A DNA stretch of 64,000 nucleotides from the NCBI RefSeq assembly GCF_000164865.1, contig NC_014618.1, positions 1,736,001 through 1,800,000 on the forward strand, in the 5' to 3' direction. Positions within the stretch are counted from its first letter, which is position 1. The number at the start of each line of letters is the position of its first letter. The notes beneath the pieces are model-generated. The model was not told the DNA's origin. It searched no databases and saw only the letters and a program-made list of their open reading frames with translations. This document shows, one piece after another, positions 35,777 to 44,740 of this stretch. Both the position numbers and the translations under genes were made by a program. This DNA is from [Enterobacter] lignolyticus SCF1 (GTDB taxonomy: Bacteria > Pseudomonadota > Gammaproteobacteria > Enterobacterales > Enterobacteriaceae).

Positions 35777-36110
35777 GATTTATTCAGTAATAGGGATTAT
35801 AAATACTGGATTACATTGGATTATTTTTTTTCTCTGTGGAAGTTTAGGCCTTTTACAGGCATATAGCAATTTGGTTGCATTTGCTATTGCCTCCACATTT
35901 TCCTATTTTATGAACTCTACGTTCAATTTTAAGAAAAAAGCAAATAGGGTCGGGTACTTTTTGTTCATTCTGGGGCTAGGCTCGATCAGTTTCTTAATAG
36001 GTGCCTTGGCAGATACGTTTCTCATAAATAAAATTATTACTTTAGTTATTTTTTCTGGTGTGAGTTTAATTCTGGGCTTTATCTACTCAAAATATATAGT
36101 GTTCAAATAA
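35760..36110 (+). CDS. gtrA: GtrA-family polyprenyl-glucose flippase
   Basis: A 116-residue protein with four hydrophobic segments and the FSYFMNSTFNFKKKA and SKYIVFK features of the GtrA/DPMS family. GtrA proteins move undecaprenyl-phosphate-linked sugars to the periplasm. The start is GTG 35760, with GAAGGA at 35747-35752. It lies directly before a GtrB homologue and a large membrane protein, so the three form a side-branch cassette. The gene symbol is by family analogy. Confidence 0.85.
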   Translation: MLKNFKIYSVIGIINTGLHWIIFFLCGSLGLLQAYSNLVAFAIASTFSYFMNSTFNFKKKANRVGYFLFILGLGSISFLIGALADTFLINKIITLVIFSGVSLILGFIYSKYIVFK

Positions 36111-36112
36111 TT

Positions 36113-37069
36113 ATGAAAAAAACATCATTGATTGTTCCTGTTTTTAATGAAGAAGATGCAATTCCGCTTTTCTATCAGGCAATAAGAAGTGATGAATTTT
36201 TGTCAAAGATGAACATTGAAATCATGTTTGTCAATGATGGTAGCACTGATGCGACTGAGGACATAGCTCGTCAGATTATTTCAAATGATAATCGTATAGT
36301 ATTGGTGAATTTATCTCGCAATTTTGGCAAGGAGAAGGCCCTGTTTGCAGGTCTATGTACCGTTGATGCTGATTTCATTGTACCAATTGATGTTGACCTC
36401 CAGGATCCCATTGAATTAATCGAAGTCATGTTTGATATGTTGTTGGACGGATCCTTTGACATTATTCTTGCTAAACGATCTGACAGGAGCAGTGATTCTT
36501 TTCTTAAAAGGAAAACCGCTGAGCTATTCTACAAAACACATAATAAGCTATCGGATGTAAAACTCGAGGCAAATGTAGGTGATTTTCGGATAATGCGGAA
36601 GCAGGTTGTTCAATCAATTACGAAAATGTCTGAATCTCAGCTTTTCATGAAAGGAATATTCTCTTGGGTAGGATTTAGAGCCGGAATTGTAGAATACAAA
36701 CGATGTTCGCGAGTTGCTGGAAATAGCAAATTCAATAGTTGGAAGCTTTGGAATTTAGCAGTTGAAGGCATTACTTCATTTAGTATAGCACCACTGAAAG
36801 TTTGGATTTACTTAGGTGCGGCGATATCTTTATTCTCTTTTCTTTATGCCGCTAATTTAATAATATCAAAACTGTTTTTTGGGAACCCAGTTGCTGGCTA
36901 TCCATCAATTATGGTTGCTATTTTATTTTTGGGTGGCATCCAATTGATTGGAATAGGTGTCTTGGGTGAGTATCTCGGGCGTTGTTACATGGAAAGTAAG
37001 CAAAGGCCAAAATTTATTATTAGAAATATAATCCGTAATCAGGATGAGAAGAATGATGCCAGTAAATAA
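36113..37069 (+). CDS. gtrB: GtrB-family undecaprenyl-phosphate glycosyltransferase
   Basis: A 318-residue GT2 enzyme that should charge undecaprenyl phosphate with a sugar, classically glucose. Visible motifs are SLIVPVFNEEDAI, MFVNDGSTDAT, VNLSRNFGKEKALFAG, the metal-binding DVDLQDP, and GDFRIMRKQVV. Two C-terminal membrane segments (KVWIYLGAAISLFSFLYAA; AILFLGGIQLIGIGVLGEYLGRCY) are typical of GtrB. It starts 2 bases after gtrA and overlaps the next gene by about 17 bases. Confidence 0.88.
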   Translation: MKKTSLIVPVFNEEDAIPLFYQAIRSDEFLSKMNIEIMFVNDGSTDATEDIARQIISNDNRIVLVNLSRNFGKEKALFAGLCTVDADFIVPIDVDLQDPIELIEVMFDMLLDGSFDIILAKRSDRSSDSFLKRKTAELFYKTHNKLSDVKLEANVGDFRIMRKQVVQSITKMSESQLFMKGIFSWVGFRAGIVEYKRCSRVAGNSKFNSWKLWNLAVEGITSFSIAPLKVWIYLGAAISLFSFLYAANLIISKLFFGNPVAGYPSIMVAILFLGGIQLIGIGVLGEYLGRCYMESKQRPKFIIRNIIRNQDEKNDASK

Positions 37070-38444
37070 AATTGCAATTATCATTGCTTTTGGCATAATA
37101 GCAAATATTGGTTTGTTCATGAACGCTGGCTATTTCAGTCATGATGAAATAGGTTGGGGGATAAGAGCTATCTCAGCTAACAATCTAATGGAGATAAAGT
37201 ATTTCCATTTGCTTGACTATAATAAATTTCACTACCGCCCTCTAAATTTTAATATATGGCTAGCATCTAGTTATTATCTTTATGAAGTGCCTCAACTGTT
37301 TCATTTTTTCTTACTTTTGTGTGGCTTAGTTAATGCAATTCTTTTTTATTTTATTATCAAATATTTCGCTTATGAAAATGTAGCATTTCTCAGTGCAATG
37401 ATCAGTACAGTAATGCCATCTATTGTTTTTGTTAATGGTTGGATTGGCACGATTGCTGATATATTTTGGTTTATGTGCTGCAGTCTCTCATTTTTCTTGT
37501 TTTTAGCATCAAATGCCAGTCGGAATAATAGTAAATATCTATTTTTTATAAGTGCATCTATATTTTTTATAGTTTCATTAATGTTTAAAGAAACTGCGGT
37601 TATCTACCCAGCGGTTATATTTTTATCCCTCGCGTATAATTTTCTATTAAACAGTGACAAGCGTTACATTTTAGACCGTTGGGGAGTCAATTTTTTTTTA
37701 GTGTGTTCTTTGGTTGTTATTACTTATCTTGTATTACGATTTGAATATTTATTTCCTAAACAAGGTGGCTATGGTACATCGTTAAGTAATTTTCCAGGTA
37801 GAGCTTTAGAATATTTTATATTTCCATTTTTACTTGACAATATAGAAATTCACGGATTATTTGAGCAGTATGATAGAACCCAACTCATTATTTCTGCTGC
37901 GCTTCATGTCTTCTTTATCGTTTTGCTCTGCCGTGGTTCTTTTTTAAAGTATTTGTTTTATATCGCACTTTATTATGTAGGGGCAATACCTGTTCTCATA
38001 TTAGATATGAGCTTACCACATTATATCTACACATCCGGCTTTGTTCTTGCTTTTGGTATTGCCGTTCTTTATTACCGTAATGGTATCGATAGGCTACTCA
38101 GTGTAGTATTCTTTTCTCTCCTATTTACCCATAGTGTTTACCTGCAAAAAAACTATGTAGATTCTGGTAGCTATCAAAATAATTTTGTAAATACACTATA
38201 CTCAGTTATAAGTAGTACCAAAAATGAACATTGCCAGTATCTTATTGAACCAGCATTTGGTAGTAAAGTATGGATCGCGATACGAGCAATATCATTTCGT
38301 AAAACCATTGATGACTTGACATTACCAAAAGACATTATTTTCAACAAAAATGTATTAAATACAATGGATCATAAAAGAGTGTGCAACCTTTTTCTAGATG
38401 TTGATGGTAGAGTTAAATTGACAGGGGTAAGTGATGAGAAGTAA
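37053..38444 (+). CDS. Polytopic membrane protein, probable serotype-specific Gtr transferase
   Basis: The protein of about 463 residues has roughly ten hydrophobic segments, starting KIAIIIAFGIIANIGLFMNAG, then a periplasmic loop with FSHDEIGWGIRAI and HYRPLNFNIW. This acidic first loop and topology are those of GT-C transferases that use a polyprenyl-phosphate sugar. Together with gtrA and gtrB it is most likely the enzyme that attaches the side-branch sugar to the O antigen in the periplasm. I do not recognise a specific serotype homologue. ATG 37053 or 37056 is favoured by AGGA at 37041-37044; ATG 37044 lies too close. Confidence 0.7.
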   Translation: MMPVNKIAIIIAFGIIANIGLFMNAGYFSHDEIGWGIRAISANNLMEIKYFHLLDYNKFHYRPLNFNIWLASSYYLYEVPQLFHFFLLLCGLVNAILFYFIIKYFAYENVAFLSAMISTVMPSIVFVNGWIGTIADIFWFMCCSLSFFLFLASNASRNNSKYLFFISASIFFIVSLMFKETAVIYPAVIFLSLAYNFLLNSDKRYILDRWGVNFFLVCSLVVITYLVLRFEYLFPKQGGYGTSLSNFPGRALEYFIFPFLLDNIEIHGLFEQYDRTQLIISAALHVFFIVLLCRGSFLKYLFYIALYYVGAIPVLILDMSLPHYIYTSGFVLAFGIAVLYYRNGIDRLLSVVFFSLLFTHSVYLQKNYVDSGSYQNNFVNTLYSVISSTKNEHCQYLIEPAFGSKVWIAIRAISFRKTIDDLTLPKDIIFNKNVLNTMDHKRVCNLFLDVDGRVKLTGVSDEK

Positions 38445-39537
38445 TAATCGTTTTTTCAACATCATCTCCCTTGATGAGGCTATAAATTCGAAGTCTGATA
38501 TTTTTTCTTTTGTTAGACTTTTTGCTGCATTACTTGTTATGTATGCACATTCATATCATATATTCGGTTTAGGTGCGGACCCACTATCAAGTAAGGTTGG
38601 AATCTATTCTGGAACATTAGCTGTCTATATTTTTTTTACGATAAGTGGTTTTTTTATTTTCCAAAGTGCAATTAAAAGAACTATTTATGAATATACGATC
38701 GCCAGGGTGACAAGAATATTCCCTGCATTGGTTATCGCAAATATAGTAACAATTTTTTTCATAATACCGATATCATCAGAAGTCAACTTTTTTTCATTCG
38801 TATTTTCGGATTCTTCATGGACTTATATTAAAGTAAATTCATTGTTGGATTCTCTCGTATTTACTCTTCCTGATATTTTCTCAAATAACCCAGATCATGC
38901 AATTAATGGCTCCCTTTGGACACTGCCTGTTGAGGTGCGTGCATATATAATGGCCGTGATTGTTGTCGTTATAGGGATAACATCAACACCTGGAAGATAT
39001 AATGCTTGTCTTTTCATTGTATTAATTATTAATTCGATTCATCCAGGTTTTGTACAGTCATTACTTCCAATTCCTGGCGCTGTTGGTTTGTTTTACTTCT
39101 TCTGTATTGGAGGAGCTTTATATATTAACAGGCAATACATACCTATTTCTCCATTTTTGTGTGTTGTTATTGCGAGCGTTTTATTCTTTTATAGGGCGAA
39201 AATAAATCCACAAGTAATGCCATTTTTAATCGGATATGTTGTAATTTCAGCGGGCTATGCATTTGGGATGATAAGATTTTTAAAACTCAAGCATGATTAC
39301 TCATACGGTTTTTATCTATATGCTTATCCAATATCCCAAATGAGTTTTTCGCTGTTTGGCCAGACTGGCTTTTTTGCTTATTTTTCATTTATTTGTATTG
39401 CAACAGCTGCGGCTGCTTTTTTTTCGTGGCATTGTGTTGAAAAGCCTATAACTCAATTGACAAGAGCAAAAATTATTCCCAGTATTGCCTCAGTGGCAGT
39501 GAGATTCAATATGATTAATTTACGAGAGAGATCATAA
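38434..39537 (+). CDS. Acyltransferase 3 family O-antigen acetylase candidate
   Basis: A 367-residue polytopic protein with the family start FSFVRLFAALLVMYAHSYHIFGL, which has the conserved Arg and His, and a NGSLWTLPVEVRAYIMAV segment typical of OafA/Oac-type acyltransferases. About ten hydrophobic segments are visible and no C-terminal SGNH domain. The likely role is O-acetylation of the O polysaccharide from the inner membrane. ATG 38434 overlaps the previous stop by 11 bases; a GTG directly before it is possible. Its exact substrate cannot be told. Confidence 0.82.
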   Translation: MRSNNRFFNIISLDEAINSKSDIFSFVRLFAALLVMYAHSYHIFGLGADPLSSKVGIYSGTLAVYIFFTISGFFIFQSAIKRTIYEYTIARVTRIFPALVIANIVTIFFIIPISSEVNFFSFVFSDSSWTYIKVNSLLDSLVFTLPDIFSNNPDHAINGSLWTLPVEVRAYIMAVIVVVIGITSTPGRYNACLFIVLIINSIHPGFVQSLLPIPGAVGLFYFFCIGGALYINRQYIPISPFLCVVIASVLFFYRAKINPQVMPFLIGYVVISAGYAFGMIRFLKLKHDYSYGFYLYAYPISQMSFSLFGQTGFFAYFSFICIATAAAAFFSWHCVEKPITQLTRAKIIPSIASVAVRFNMINLRERS

Positions 39538-39539
39538 GC

Positions 39540-40670
39540 GTGATTAAAGTATTATCTATTTTCGGAACCCGACCTGAAGCAATCAAAATGGCACCCGTAG
39601 TTGAGTGCTTAAAGGGCGATTGCCGATTCGAAAGTAAAGTATGTGTTACTGCTCAACACAGAGAAATGCTTGACCAGGTCTTACAATTATTTAATATTTC
39701 TCCTGACTTTGATCTCAATATTATGAAGCCTGGTCAGGATTTAACGGATGTAACATCTGCTATTCTTGTCGGGTTACGTACTGTTCTCCAGGAATTTAAG
39801 CCTGATTATGTATTAGTACATGGGGATACTGCTACTACATTGTCAGCGACTCTTGCTAGCTATTATCAACAGATTAAGGTTGGTCATGTTGAGGCAGGTC
39901 TCAGAACGAATAATATTTATTCTCCATGGCCAGAAGAAGGCAACAGAAAAATAACCGGAGCATTGGCTAATTTGCATTTTGCACCTACATCGACTTCCGC
40001 TGAAAACTTACGCTTGGAAAATATTCCGCAGAACAATATTGTTGTCACTGGAAATACGGTTATAGATGCTCTGCTTATGGTAAAAGAAAAATTGGCTAAC
40101 GATCCTGTGTTAACCAGCGAGTTAAAGAAAAAATTCGAATTTATCGACCAGAAACGGCGTATTGTGTTAATTACTGGTCATCGCCGTGAAAGCTTTGGTG
40201 GTGGCTTTGAAAGAATCTGCAATGCAATTTTGAAATTGGCGAAAGCATTCCCTAACGTGGATTTTGTTTATCCTGTGCACTTAAACCCAAACGTACGTGG
40301 TGTGGTTAACACTGTACTTCTTGGACAAGATAATATTTATCTTATTGAGCCTCTAGATTATCTGCCGTTTGTGTTTTTGATGGATGCATCGAGTATTATA
40401 CTGACCGATTCTGGTGGTATACAGGAGGAGGCGCCATCACTTGGTAAACCCGTTCTTGTTATGCGTGATACGACAGAAAGACCGGAAGCTGTAGCTGCGG
40501 GTACCGTAAAACTCGTTGGTACAGATGAGAAGCGCATATTTGATACGGTTGCTGCGCTTCTGTCCGACCAGTCAGAGTATGAAGCAATGAGTTTTGCACA
40601 TAATCCATATGGTGATGGTAAAGCGTCAGCACGGATCGCTGATGCCATAATCACTTCTCTCAATGCTTAA
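39540..40670 (+). CDS. wecB: UDP-N-acetylglucosamine 2-epimerase (O-locus copy)
   Basis: The 376-residue enzyme converts UDP-GlcNAc to UDP-ManNAc. It has FGTRPEAIKMAP, TAQHREMLDQVL, HGDTATTLS, VGHVEAGLRTNNIYSPWPEEGNR, TGHRRESFGGGFERI, YPVHLNPNVR and LTDSGGIQEEAPSLGKPVLVMR, all WecB hallmarks. The start is GTG 39540, two bases after the previous stop. Enteric bacteria also carry wecB in the ECA locus, so this is probably a second copy. No UDP-ManNAc dehydrogenase (WecC) lies beside it, suggesting that ManNAc itself is used. Its stop overlaps that of the convergent gene. Confidence 0.92.
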   Translation: MIKVLSIFGTRPEAIKMAPVVECLKGDCRFESKVCVTAQHREMLDQVLQLFNISPDFDLNIMKPGQDLTDVTSAILVGLRTVLQEFKPDYVLVHGDTATTLSATLASYYQQIKVGHVEAGLRTNNIYSPWPEEGNRKITGALANLHFAPTSTSAENLRLENIPQNNIVVTGNTVIDALLMVKEKLANDPVLTSELKKKFEFIDQKRRIVLITGHRRESFGGGFERICNAILKLAKAFPNVDFVYPVHLNPNVRGVVNTVLLGQDNIYLIEPLDYLPFVFLMDASSIILTDSGGIQEEAPSLGKPVLVMRDTTERPEAVAAGTVKLVGTDEKRIFDTVAALLSDQSEYEAMSFAHNPYGDGKASARIADAIITSLNA

Positions 40671-41413
40671 CTAAGAAAATGATACGTCAGGTAGCTGATT
40701 AGGTACCATCTAAAGTGCCTGGAGTAAAGTTTTCTATTATTAAAGGCCCCTTTATGTATAGCTTGAATATTTGGTAAGTACATAAGGGGCATTTCCATTT
40801 TTTTTGCCCTTCGACAAATATCGACGTCCTCAAAGTACATAAAGTATTTTGTGTCGAATCCCCCAAGTATCTCATAAGCACTTTTCTTAAATAATAAAAA
40901 GGAACCAGCGGCCCAATCTACTTCTAAAGGCTGTGTTATTGATTTTTTATCGTAGGCATCAGAACGCGACTCCTTGCTTAGTAATCCTTTCAATGGACCT
41001 GTTAGCTTTGGAAAACGGCGCACCGACAGTTCTGGTTTAGTATAATATTGGTCATGAAAAAGATTGATGGTAAATATATCTGATTTATAAGTCTTAATAG
41101 CGTCATCTAATTTTTTGAACTCATGACTCTCAATAACAACATCTGGGTTGATAACTAGAAAATAATCAGCGTCAGTGATTAAGTTGTTATTCACCAAATA
41201 TTGAAATACGTAATTATTATTTTCTCCAAAACCTAGCCCATAGTCACAGTTAAGCAACGTTATCTTGTAACGAGTTGCAAAATTTTTAAGCGCATCGGAC
41301 GCAGGTGTATTTGACTTAATGATAACCGGGTTGCTTTGTGCAATCAGCGGCAGAGTGGTGTTAGCGACTATCAGATGATCATGATTATGGTTGATAATGC
41401 TTAAAAAAATCAT
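40667..41413 (-). CDS. wbbL: WbbL-like rhamnosyltransferase
   Basis: A 248-residue GT2 protein close in pattern to WbbL, which adds rhamnose to Und-PP-GlcNAc as the second O-antigen step. Shared features are the IINHNHDHL start, CDYGLGFGENNN, the metal-binding LVINPDVVI, SVRRFPKL, VDWAAGSFLLFKKS and YFMYFEDVDICRRAKKM. I chose ATG 41413 because it aligns with the WbbL start; GTG 41422 is possible. It is the only O-locus gene on the minus strand. Its stop codon overlaps the wecB stop within TTAA (40667-40670), leaving no space for a terminator between the two. Confidence 0.85.
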   Translation of the reverse strand: MIFLSIINHNHDHLIVANTTLPLIAQSNPVIIKSNTPASDALKNFATRYKITLLNCDYGLGFGENNNYVFQYLVNNNLITDADYFLVINPDVVIESHEFKKLDDAIKTYKSDIFTINLFHDQYYTKPELSVRRFPKLTGPLKGLLSKESRSDAYDKKSITQPLEVDWAAGSFLLFKKSAYEILGGFDTKYFMYFEDVDICRRAKKMEMPLMYLPNIQAIHKGAFNNRKLYSRHFRWYLISYLTYHFLS

Positions 41414-41888
41414 ATCTGGCACACTTACTGTGACTGAGTAATGAAAATAATTTGTTCATAATACCTTCATGTGGAGAGTTTAGGCAACCGTATTTTATAA
41501 TTTTAATGAATGTTTATCATTCTTTTTTGAAACTTTTTGGCTGCTGAAAGCTCTTTCTGTGGTGGGGGGCGTATGAGTCAATTTAAGATAAGATTGCTTA
41601 TTTAAGAGTAATAGGAGCATGTGCTGTTCATATTTTCGGTTGTGTGACTAATTACAAAAAATTGTTAAAGTGTCTTTATGGTGAAAAATATAGATGTGTG
41701 CCAGTGATAAGCTTGCTTGCATTCATGTTATCACTTTAAATCTAGTATCGATAACTCTGCTCCTGCACATTTGATACTGCCAGAGCAAGTTTATCTTGTT
41801 GTGCTTCATTAAATGAATCGTTTTAATAAAGCATACATTTGCGCTACATTAGAGGCCGCAACAGTTTCCCCGTATGTAGGAGTAAAAA
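41414..41888. other. AT-rich gap between the O locus and gnd
   Basis: This stretch of about 475 bases must contain the promoter of the minus-strand WbbL-like gene and the gnd promoter and leader. The largest frames on either strand are very short and unsupported. No JUMPstart or ops element, IS remnant or tRNA was seen on either strand. The leader just before gnd (around 41880, TAGGAGT) carries its ribosome-binding site. Confidence 0.5.
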
Positions 41889-43295
41889 ATGTCCAAGCAA
41901 CAAATCGGCGTCGTCGGTATGGCAGTGATGGGGCGCAACCTGGCGCTCAACATTGAAAGCCGTGGTTATACCGTCTCCATCTTCAACCGCTCCCGTGAAA
42001 AGACTGAAGAAGTTATTGCCGAAAACCCGGGCAAAAAACTGGTTCCTTACTACACGGTGCAGGAGTTCGTCGAGTCTCTTGAAACACCGCGTCGTATCCT
42101 GTTGATGGTGAAGGCGGGCGCTGGTACAGATGCAGCTATCGACTCCCTGAAGCCGTACCTTGATAAAGGCGACATCATCATTGATGGCGGTAACACCTTC
42201 TTCCAGGACACCATTCGTCGTAACCGTGAGCTGTCTGCTGAAGGCTTCAACTTCATCGGCACCGGTGTTTCCGGTGGTGAAGAGGGCGCGCTGAAAGGCC
42301 CTTCTATTATGCCTGGCGGTCAGAAAGATGCGTACGAACTGGTTGCGCCTATCCTGACCAAAATCGCAGCCGTGGCTGAAGATGGCGAACCGTGCGTAAC
42401 CTATATCGGTGCAGACGGTGCAGGCCATTATGTGAAGATGGTTCACAACGGCATCGAATACGGCGACATGCAGCTGATTGCTGAAGCTTATGCCCTGCTG
42501 AAAGGCGGCCTGAACCTCTCCAATGAAGAACTCGCTGAAACTTTCACCGAGTGGAACAAAGGCGAGCTGAACAGCTACCTCATCGACATCACTAAAGACA
42601 TCTTCACCAAAAAAGATGAAGAGGGTAAATACCTGGTCGATGTGATCCTGGATGAAGCGGCAAACAAAGGCACCGGTAAATGGACCAGCCAGAGCTCTCT
42701 GGACCTCGGCGAACCGCTCTCTCTGATCACGGAGTCCGTTTTTGCGCGCTACATCTCTTCACTCAAAGAGCAGCGTGTCGCCGCCTCTAAAGTGTTGAGC
42801 GGCCCGCAGGCGAAACCGGCTGGCGATAAAGTTGAATTTATCGAGAAGGTGCGTCGCGCGCTGTACCTAGGCAAGATAGTCTCCTATGCTCAGGGCTTCT
42901 CTCAGCTGCGCGCGGCTTCCGATGAGAACAACTGGGATCTGAACTACGGCGAAATCGCGAAAATCTTCCGTGCGGGCTGCATCATTCGCGCGCAGTTCCT
43001 GCAGAAGATCACCGATGCCTATGCTGAAAATGCGGGCATCGCCAACCTGCTGCTGGCGCCGTACTTCAAGAAAATTGCCGACGACTACCAGCAGGCGCTG
43101 CGTGATGTTGTCGCCTATGCCGTGCAGAACGGCATTCCGGTGCCAACGTTCTCCGCGGCCGTCGCTTACTATGACAGCTACCGTTCTGCGGTGCTGCCGG
43201 CGAACCTGATCCAGGCCCAGCGCGATTACTTTGGCGCGCACACATATAAGCGTACGGATAAAGACGGTGTCTTCCACACCGAATGGCTGGACTAA
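41889..43295 (+). CDS. gnd: 6-phosphogluconate dehydrogenase
   Basis: Gnd is the NADP-dependent oxidative decarboxylase of the pentose phosphate pathway. The 468-residue protein shows VVGMAVMGRNLALNIESRG, SGGEEGALKGPSIMPGG with the substrate-binding Ser/Gly, and the KMVHNGIEYGDMQLIAEAY catalytic segment. It is the classic right border of enteric O-antigen loci and often recombines with them. Base composition is back to the GC-rich backbone. Confidence 0.98.
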   Translation: MSKQQIGVVGMAVMGRNLALNIESRGYTVSIFNRSREKTEEVIAENPGKKLVPYYTVQEFVESLETPRRILLMVKAGAGTDAAIDSLKPYLDKGDIIIDGGNTFFQDTIRRNRELSAEGFNFIGTGVSGGEEGALKGPSIMPGGQKDAYELVAPILTKIAAVAEDGEPCVTYIGADGAGHYVKMVHNGIEYGDMQLIAEAYALLKGGLNLSNEELAETFTEWNKGELNSYLIDITKDIFTKKDEEGKYLVDVILDEAANKGTGKWTSQSSLDLGEPLSLITESVFARYISSLKEQRVAASKVLSGPQAKPAGDKVEFIEKVRRALYLGKIVSYAQGFSQLRAASDENNWDLNYGEIAKIFRAGCIIRAQFLQKITDAYAENAGIANLLLAPYFKKIADDYQQALRDVVAYAVQNGIPVPTFSAAVAYYDSYRSAVLPANLIQAQRDYFGAHTYKRTDKDGVFHTEWLD

Positions 43296-43321
43296 TCTGA
43301 TTTAGCCTTCCGTAACACCAG

Positions 43322-43350
43322 GCCCGGGGTTCGCTCCGGGCTTTTTTTTA
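43322..43350 (+). terminator. Rho-independent terminator after gnd
   Basis: GCCCGG (43322-43327) pairs with CCGGGC (43336-43341), followed by a run of T residues. It lies 26 bases after the gnd stop. Confidence 0.85.
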
Positions 43351-43524
43351 TCGCAAAACGGCTTTTGGAGCTCGAAGTAGTCTGAATGTCGGTTCAACGG
43401 AGCAGTGATTGACCGTCTGCGCCTTGACAGCCCTGGGAGTCAGAGGTAAAAAGCCCAACAGTTATTGATTATCGTGATGGTAAAGCTACCATCTCTACAG
43501 TTAACTCACAGAAGTCATTAGCGA

Positions 43525-44691
43525 ATGAAAATAACAATTTCCGGTACAGGTTACGTAGGTCTCTCCAACGGCATTCTGATTGCCCAAAACCATGAGGTTG
43601 TGGCGCTGGACATCGTGCAGGCCAAAGTGGACATGCTCAACCAGAAGCGCTCCCCGATTGTGGATAAAGAGATTGAAGAGTACCTGGCAACGAAGCCGCT
43701 CAACTTCCGCGCCACGACGGACAAACAGGACGCCTATCGCAACGCGGACTATGTGATAATCGCCACACCGACCGATTACGACCCGAAAACCAACTACTTC
43801 AATACCACCAGCGTGGAATCGGTAATCCGCGACGTCACGGAGATCAACCCGAAGGCGGTGATGATCATCAAATCGACCATTCCGGTGGGTTTTACCCAGT
43901 CTGTGAAGGAAAAATACGGTATTGATAACGTCATCTTCTCGCCGGAATTCCTGCGCGAAGGGCGTGCGCTGTATGACAACCTGCACCCGTCGCGTATCGT
44001 AATTGGCGAGCGCTCCGAGCGCGCCGAGCGTTTTGCCGCGCTGCTGCAGGAAGGGGCAATCAAAAAAGAGATCCCGACGCTGTTCACCGATTCTACAGAA
44101 GCTGAAGCTATCAAGCTGTTCGCCAACACCTATCTGGCGATGCGTGTGGCGTACTTCAACGAGCTGGACAGCTACGCGGAAAGTCTGGGCCTGAATAGCC
44201 GCCAGATTATCGAAGGTGTCTGCCTTGACCCGCGTATTGGCAATCATTACAACAACCCGTCATTTGGCTACGGCGGCTACTGCCTGCCGAAAGACACCAA
44301 GCAGCTGCTGGCGAACTACCAGTCGGTGCCGAACAACATTATTTCGGCCATTGTGGATGCTAACCGTACGCGTAAGGATTTCATCGCTGACTCCATTCTT
44401 TCACGTCAGCCCAAAGTGGTCGGCGTGTATCGTCTTATCATGAAGAGCGGTTCTGATAACTTCCGCGCTTCCTCTATTCAGGGGATCATGAAGCGTATCA
44501 AGGCGAAAGGCGTACAGGTTATTATTTACGAACCGGTAATGCAGGAAGATGAGTTCTTCCGTTCCCGCGTGGTACGCGACCTGGAAGCGTTCAAGAAGGA
44601 GTCGGACGTTATCATCTCCAACCGTATGGCGGAAGAGCTGGCGGACGTTGCGGATAAAGTTTATACCCGCGACCTGTTTGGCAATGATTAA
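43525..44691 (+). CDS. ugd: UDP-glucose 6-dehydrogenase
   Basis: Ugd oxidises UDP-glucose to UDP-glucuronic acid, the donor for glucuronate in colanic acid and for aminoarabinose on lipid A. The 388-residue enzyme has ISGTGYVGLSNGI (NAD site), SPEFLREGRALYDNLHPSRIV, and the catalytic-Cys loop FGYGGYCLPKDTKQL. Length matches E. coli Ugd. Its 229-base upstream gap holds the gnd terminator and presumably the ugd promoter; I saw no clear PhoP or PmrA box. It faces uge across a shared terminator. Confidence 0.97.
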   Translation: MKITISGTGYVGLSNGILIAQNHEVVALDIVQAKVDMLNQKRSPIVDKEIEEYLATKPLNFRATTDKQDAYRNADYVIIATPTDYDPKTNYFNTTSVESVIRDVTEINPKAVMIIKSTIPVGFTQSVKEKYGIDNVIFSPEFLREGRALYDNLHPSRIVIGERSERAERFAALLQEGAIKKEIPTLFTDSTEAEAIKLFANTYLAMRVAYFNELDSYAESLGLNSRQIIEGVCLDPRIGNHYNNPSFGYGGYCLPKDTKQLLANYQSVPNNIISAIVDANRTRKDFIADSILSRQPKVVGVYRLIMKSGSDNFRASSIQGIMKRIKAKGVQVIIYEPVMQEDEFFRSRVVRDLEAFKKESDVIISNRMAEELADVADKVYTRDLFGND

Positions 44692-44710
44692 GCCTTGCAG
44701 ACTACAGTAA

Positions 44711-44740
44711 AAAGGCCCTCAAATTGAGGGCCTTTTTACT
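44711..44740. terminator. Bidirectional terminator between ugd and uge
   Basis: AAAGGCCCTC (44711-44720) pairs with GAGGGCCTTT (44726-44735) around a 5-base loop. A-rich sequence on the left and T-rich on the right give a U tract in both directions, so it can end both convergent genes. Confidence 0.9.

Noticed and set aside
41423..41888. Possible IS or H-repeat remnant next to gnd, where such remnants are common
   Set aside because: No inverted repeats, transposase-like frame or target duplication was seen.
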